Under the pieces are notes generated by a model. The model saw nothing but the letters and a program-made list of their open reading frames with translations, was not told the DNA's origin and ran no database searches. DNA of 8,618 nt, taken from positions 1 through 8,618 of the forward strand of contig CBDVBZ010000141.1 in assembly GCA_965372355.1 (NCBI GenBank), read 5' to 3'. Positions 7,301-8,618 of this stretch are shown here, piece after piece. Both the position numbers and the translations under genes were made by a program. The stretch comes from CBDVBZ01 sp965372355. Its GTDB lineage: Bacteria; Krumholzibacteriota; Krumholzibacteriia; WVZY01. Numbering within the stretch: the first letter of the stretch is position 1; every line of letters starts with the position of its first letter.

Positions 7301-7693
7301 CACAACTTCCCGAACGAGCTCACGAGAGTAGGTATCTGACAAGTCGTCGCGCTGGGAAAATTCATACCCCGCGGCGACGATGTGTTGGAAATCCCTACGG
7401 CCTTCGACTTCGAGCGCGAGACGGGAGAACCGCGGCATCCGCACGATCGGGTAGATCACGAAATACGCAAAGAGTAACACCCACAGCGCGAGTGTGAGAC
7501 GGCTGACGAGCACGGTCTGCCAGAGCAGCGGCTCCGCGGTAAGCGCCGCCCACACGACGACAAAGACAAACGACCACGCCGCGACCGTTACGAAGGAAAC
7601 AAGACCCGCGGTCACGCGCAGACCGAGTGTCTTCAGATAGATCTTTTTTAGTTCACGCCGAAGCGCGCGCTCAAAGAAGGTGGCGTCTGACAT
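4313..7693 (-). CDS. DUF4175 family membrane-anchored coiled-coil protein
   Basis: This is an 1126-residue protein. Three hydrophobic helices lie near 29-52, 60-84 and 151-176. Basic segments before the first helix and between the second and third (RMPRFSR ... RFLFLEPR) predict N-terminus inside and the remaining 950 residues outside the cytoplasm. Residues 200-510 look like beta-rich, Ig-like domains, with DUF4175-type stretches such as MPPKYTGEP (303-311), SDDYGVAKASIFYR (428-441) and FPGNYVEYFVEVADNN (478-493). Residues 515-775 are a highly charged E/K/Q coiled coil. Further helical segments follow, broken by a Gly5 linker (935-939) and Q-rich stretches. The C-terminus (1102-1117, GEFEDLIRLYFRALAE) looks like a conserved terminal helix. 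AAGGA (7700-7704) lies six bases before the ATG. It is the largest operon product and probably the membrane anchor of the system. Its biochemical role is not known; the family assignment is from sequence style and length. Confidence 0.92.
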   Translation of the reverse strand: MSDATFFERALRRELKKIYLKTLGLRVTAGLVSFVTVAAWSFVFVVVWAALTAEPLLWQTVLVSRLTLALWVLLFAYFVIYPIVRMPRFSRLALEVEGRRDFQHIVAAGYEFSQRDDLSDTYSRELVREVVRQAVQSVAGLKVRFLFLEPRQLILVPTTYLVLAVLAVLALVSPGALFRASSILVAPESVSAEAHAANLFGSPGDVTVLAGSDVEVRAFDFGESEQPVTLSYNLSENFWKTEPTAEIDETRPDGALLTAYTYTFHNIRSSVTYFFQAGDVRSPKYHIDVVHNPMVTALNVVLMPPKYTGEPADTLEDNGGNIQALEGTKVSVSAVTNNVLTGAWVRFGSGDRQPARFSQKGMEFDFVALEDGSYSIFLEDDAGHKTDEPLVYSIDVYRDNPPVVDVLKPGADATLPRSLVVDVGFIASDDYGVAKASIFYRKNGGGAFRTGSVELGAESGRREIAVSFEWDLSDVPLFPGNYVEYFVEVADNNVVTGPGIARSPIFHIAVPTMAELYENIKEEESRRTDLLGQTVAESKALKERLEKLTREFKKTENMDWAHQKEVDKAIASQEQIEEKLGEIEQSLEETLQSLSDNQMTSQQIGEKLEEIKRLIEEINDEALNRYIDELREAMEKLDPGEIQKALEKLNVSSQELLETLERTESLLKQIQQEQALEEAVREAKDLMNEQEALNEETEAADEGDSDKMNELADQQDELSEKAKELSEKLQEMAENSESQDMAEQMEKMSEEFSESGAMKEMKKASQKLQQGQKQQAQACQQQAMRDMITLFTKLATMQAQMNNAAQMKTAVNLQRLAKSTLELSFKQESLTNQLRDQVATDQVSSVRAMAKDQQTYTRAVEQIANELHQIARQSLSVSDALLRALGRSIDGMRSTTLYLEQNKAFLGAASASQAVTSLNEATIELLTAAESCTSGGGGGSMQQMSALQEMLKQQQQILQGSQALLEMRAGQEKLLQERQAGIKRLAGQQRSLREMVEQMEDDLKDNKRILGRMEKMAEEMDEVIRDLDSGVIDDQTIRNEERILSRLLDANRSVHSRDYEKRRLSETGEDVFSGAKGKETSKPASQLLRDEIRRAMSLKAPGEFEDLIRLYFRALAEEVPMAADDE

Positions 7694-7699
7694 GTTCGA

Positions 7700-7704
7700 T
7701 CCTT
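7700..7704 (-). promoter_or_regulatory. Ribosome binding site of the DUF4175 gene
   Basis: AAGGA on the minus strand sits six bases before the ATG at 7693. It lies in the 39-base gap after the DUF4159 stop and fixes the start chosen for the DUF4175 gene. Confidence 0.6.
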
Positions 7705-7732
7705 CTTGGGAAGGTTCCGGCCCGGGTATCGA

Positions 7733-8446
7733 TCACGGAAGGGCGTTTTGGGTAATTGCATACATTAATATGTTCACAGCCATTTTCATGGCCAGTTCCC
7801 GCTTGTCATCGGGATCGTTGTGCACCCGCGGATCCTCGAGCCCATCGCCGATATCCGACTCATAGCTGTAGAACAGAACGAGCCGTCCTTTCAGCGTGAC
7901 GCCCAGCCCCTGGGGTCTCTTGCCGTCGTGCTCATGGATCTTGGGCAGCCCCGGTAAATCATAAAAAACGCTATAGATTGCATGCGAGTTCGGCAACTCG
8001 GCGAGCTGCGCCTCCGGGAAGAGCTCGGCGACCATCGCTCGAAATGACGAATCCATCCCGTAGTTGTCGTCGGCGTAGAGAAACCCGCCCGACTCGAGGT
8101 GCGCCCGGAGGGCGTCGATCTCCTCGGCGGTCAGCTGGATGTTGCCGTGGCCCGTCAGATAAAGAAATGGGTAGGCCCTTAGGTTTTCATCCGTCAGACC
8201 GACGATCTTCTCCTCGGTGTGGGTCGGAATCCCGGTCCGCTTCTCGAACTCGTTTAGCCAGTTGGGAATAGAGGACGGGTCCGAGTACCAGTCACCGCCA
8301 CCGTCGTACTTCAAGCGGGCGATCCGGATACCGTATTCGTCGGCCGGATTGCCTACCGGGACGATGGCGTCAGAGCCCGGCGGCCCGGGCAGAATCGCCG
8401 CCAGGATAACGACAAGGCCAAATGTATATTTTGCAATTGATTTCAT
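7733..8446 (-). CDS. Exported DUF4159 domain protein
   Basis: With the start at 8446 this is a 237-residue protein beginning MKSIAKYTFG with a hydrophobic stretch to about residue 20, then GPPGSDA, a good Sec signal peptide. The mature part matches DUF4159: RLKYDGGGDWYSDP (44-57), LTGHGN (97-102), an 'L..GGFLYADDNYG' strand-turn (117-130), LPNSHAIYSVFYDL (151-164) and ESDIGDGLEDP (196-206). DUF4159 domains are related to the ThuA/amidotransferase-like fold but have no established activity; here aspartates (D126, D127) stand where amidotransferases carry the nucleophile. The frame stays open to an ATG at 8563, but that adds 39 arginine-rich residues ahead of the signal peptide and would place the start upstream of the promoter candidate, so 8446 is preferred. 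The binding site before 8446 (GAAGAA) is weak. It is the first gene of the operon, 39 bases ahead of the DUF4175 gene. Confidence 0.9.
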   Translation of the reverse strand: MKSIAKYTFGLVVILAAILPGPPGSDAIVPVGNPADEYGIRIARLKYDGGGDWYSDPSSIPNWLNEFEKRTGIPTHTEEKIVGLTDENLRAYPFLYLTGHGNIQLTAEEIDALRAHLESGGFLYADDNYGMDSSFRAMVAELFPEAQLAELPNSHAIYSVFYDLPGLPKIHEHDGKRPQGLGVTLKGRLVLFYSYESDIGDGLEDPRVHNDPDDKRELAMKMAVNILMYAITQNALP

Positions 8447-8460
8447 GGTTCTTCGGCGGA

Positions 8461-8481
8461 CACGCCGGCCTCGCGGCGGTG
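8461..8481 (-). promoter_or_regulatory. GC-rich hairpin in the leader of the DUF4159 operon
   Basis: On the minus strand, CAC(C)GCCG and CGGCGTG pair with one bulged C around a short loop (CGAGGC). This places a GC-rich hairpin between the promoter candidate and the start codon at 8446, ending 14 bases before it. No T-run follows, so it is not an intrinsic terminator. It may protect the message or limit ribosome access. The role is inference. Confidence 0.35.
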
Positions 8482-8500
8482 TGCCCAGGGACCCATGACA

Positions 8501-8529
8501 AGTATAGAAACTCACGAGCACAAAAGCAA
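8501..8529 (-). promoter_or_regulatory. Candidate promoter of the four-gene operon
   Basis: On the minus strand TATACT (8506-8501) matches the -10 consensus at five of six positions. It lies 17 bases after TTGCTT (8529-8524), a poor -35 that shares only TTG. Transcription would start near 8494, about 48 bases before the DUF4159 ATG. It is the best match I see upstream of the operon, but the weak -35 keeps it tentative. Confidence 0.38.
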
Positions 8530-8577
8530 TTACCCTGCCCGATCCGCTCCGTAATTTGTACACCGCCGGCCCTTGGC

Positions 8578-8614
8578 GCCGCCGGGTAATCTTGGCCGAA
8601 AGTGGCCCGGCGGC
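8578..8614. repeat. Inverted repeat at the right edge
   Basis: GCCGCCGGG (8578-8586) and CCCGGCGGC (8606-8614) are a perfect 9-bp inverted repeat around 19 bases. The window ends four bases later, so a following T-run on the plus strand cannot be checked; on the minus strand the element is followed by GC-rich sequence. It may be the terminator of a gene beyond the edge or a regulatory hairpin upstream of the operon. Confidence 0.4.
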
Positions 8615-8618
8615 CGTC

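Overview
The window is a stretch of bacterial chromosome of moderately high GC, with no rRNA, tRNA, CRISPR array or mobile element that I can see. The gene set (a DUF4159 protein, a DUF4175 protein, a TPR protein and the exported protein usually labelled 'asparagine synthetase B') points to the Bacteroidota/Rhodothermota (FCB) side of the tree. This placement rests on remembered family distribution, not on a marker gene.

Layout from left to right. A partial plus-strand gene for a CPBP-type intramembrane protease runs in from the left edge and stops at 649. It converges, 19 bases apart, on a minus-strand gene for a 63-residue zinc-ribbon protein (669-860). That small gene has a good promoter (-35 TTGACA, 18-base spacer, -10 AATAAT; 996-1025), a leader of about 130 bases with a hairpin that takes in part of the ribosome binding site, and a strong intrinsic terminator lying inside the end of the protease gene (599-635).

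The rest is one minus-strand operon read from about 8500 down to 1132: DUF4159 protein (exported), DUF4175 protein (three membrane helices plus a very large coiled-coil region outside the cytoplasm), an exported TPR protein, and the exported 'asparagine synthetase B-like' protein. The gaps are 39 bases, 2 bases, and then a one-base overlap (TAATG), so the last three genes are probably translationally coupled. No clear terminator follows the last gene, so some operon transcripts may run on through the zinc-ribbon gene to the terminator at 599-635.

All four operon products carry an export or membrane signal, so the operon looks like an uncharacterised cell-envelope system: a membrane-anchored coiled-coil scaffold, a TPR adaptor, and two exported soluble proteins that may share a ThuA/class I amidotransferase-like fold. 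From memory, DUF4159 genes often sit near MoxR/DUF58/BatA (aerotolerance-type) genes in this group; if so here, those would lie beyond the right edge. The function of the system is unknown and none is claimed.
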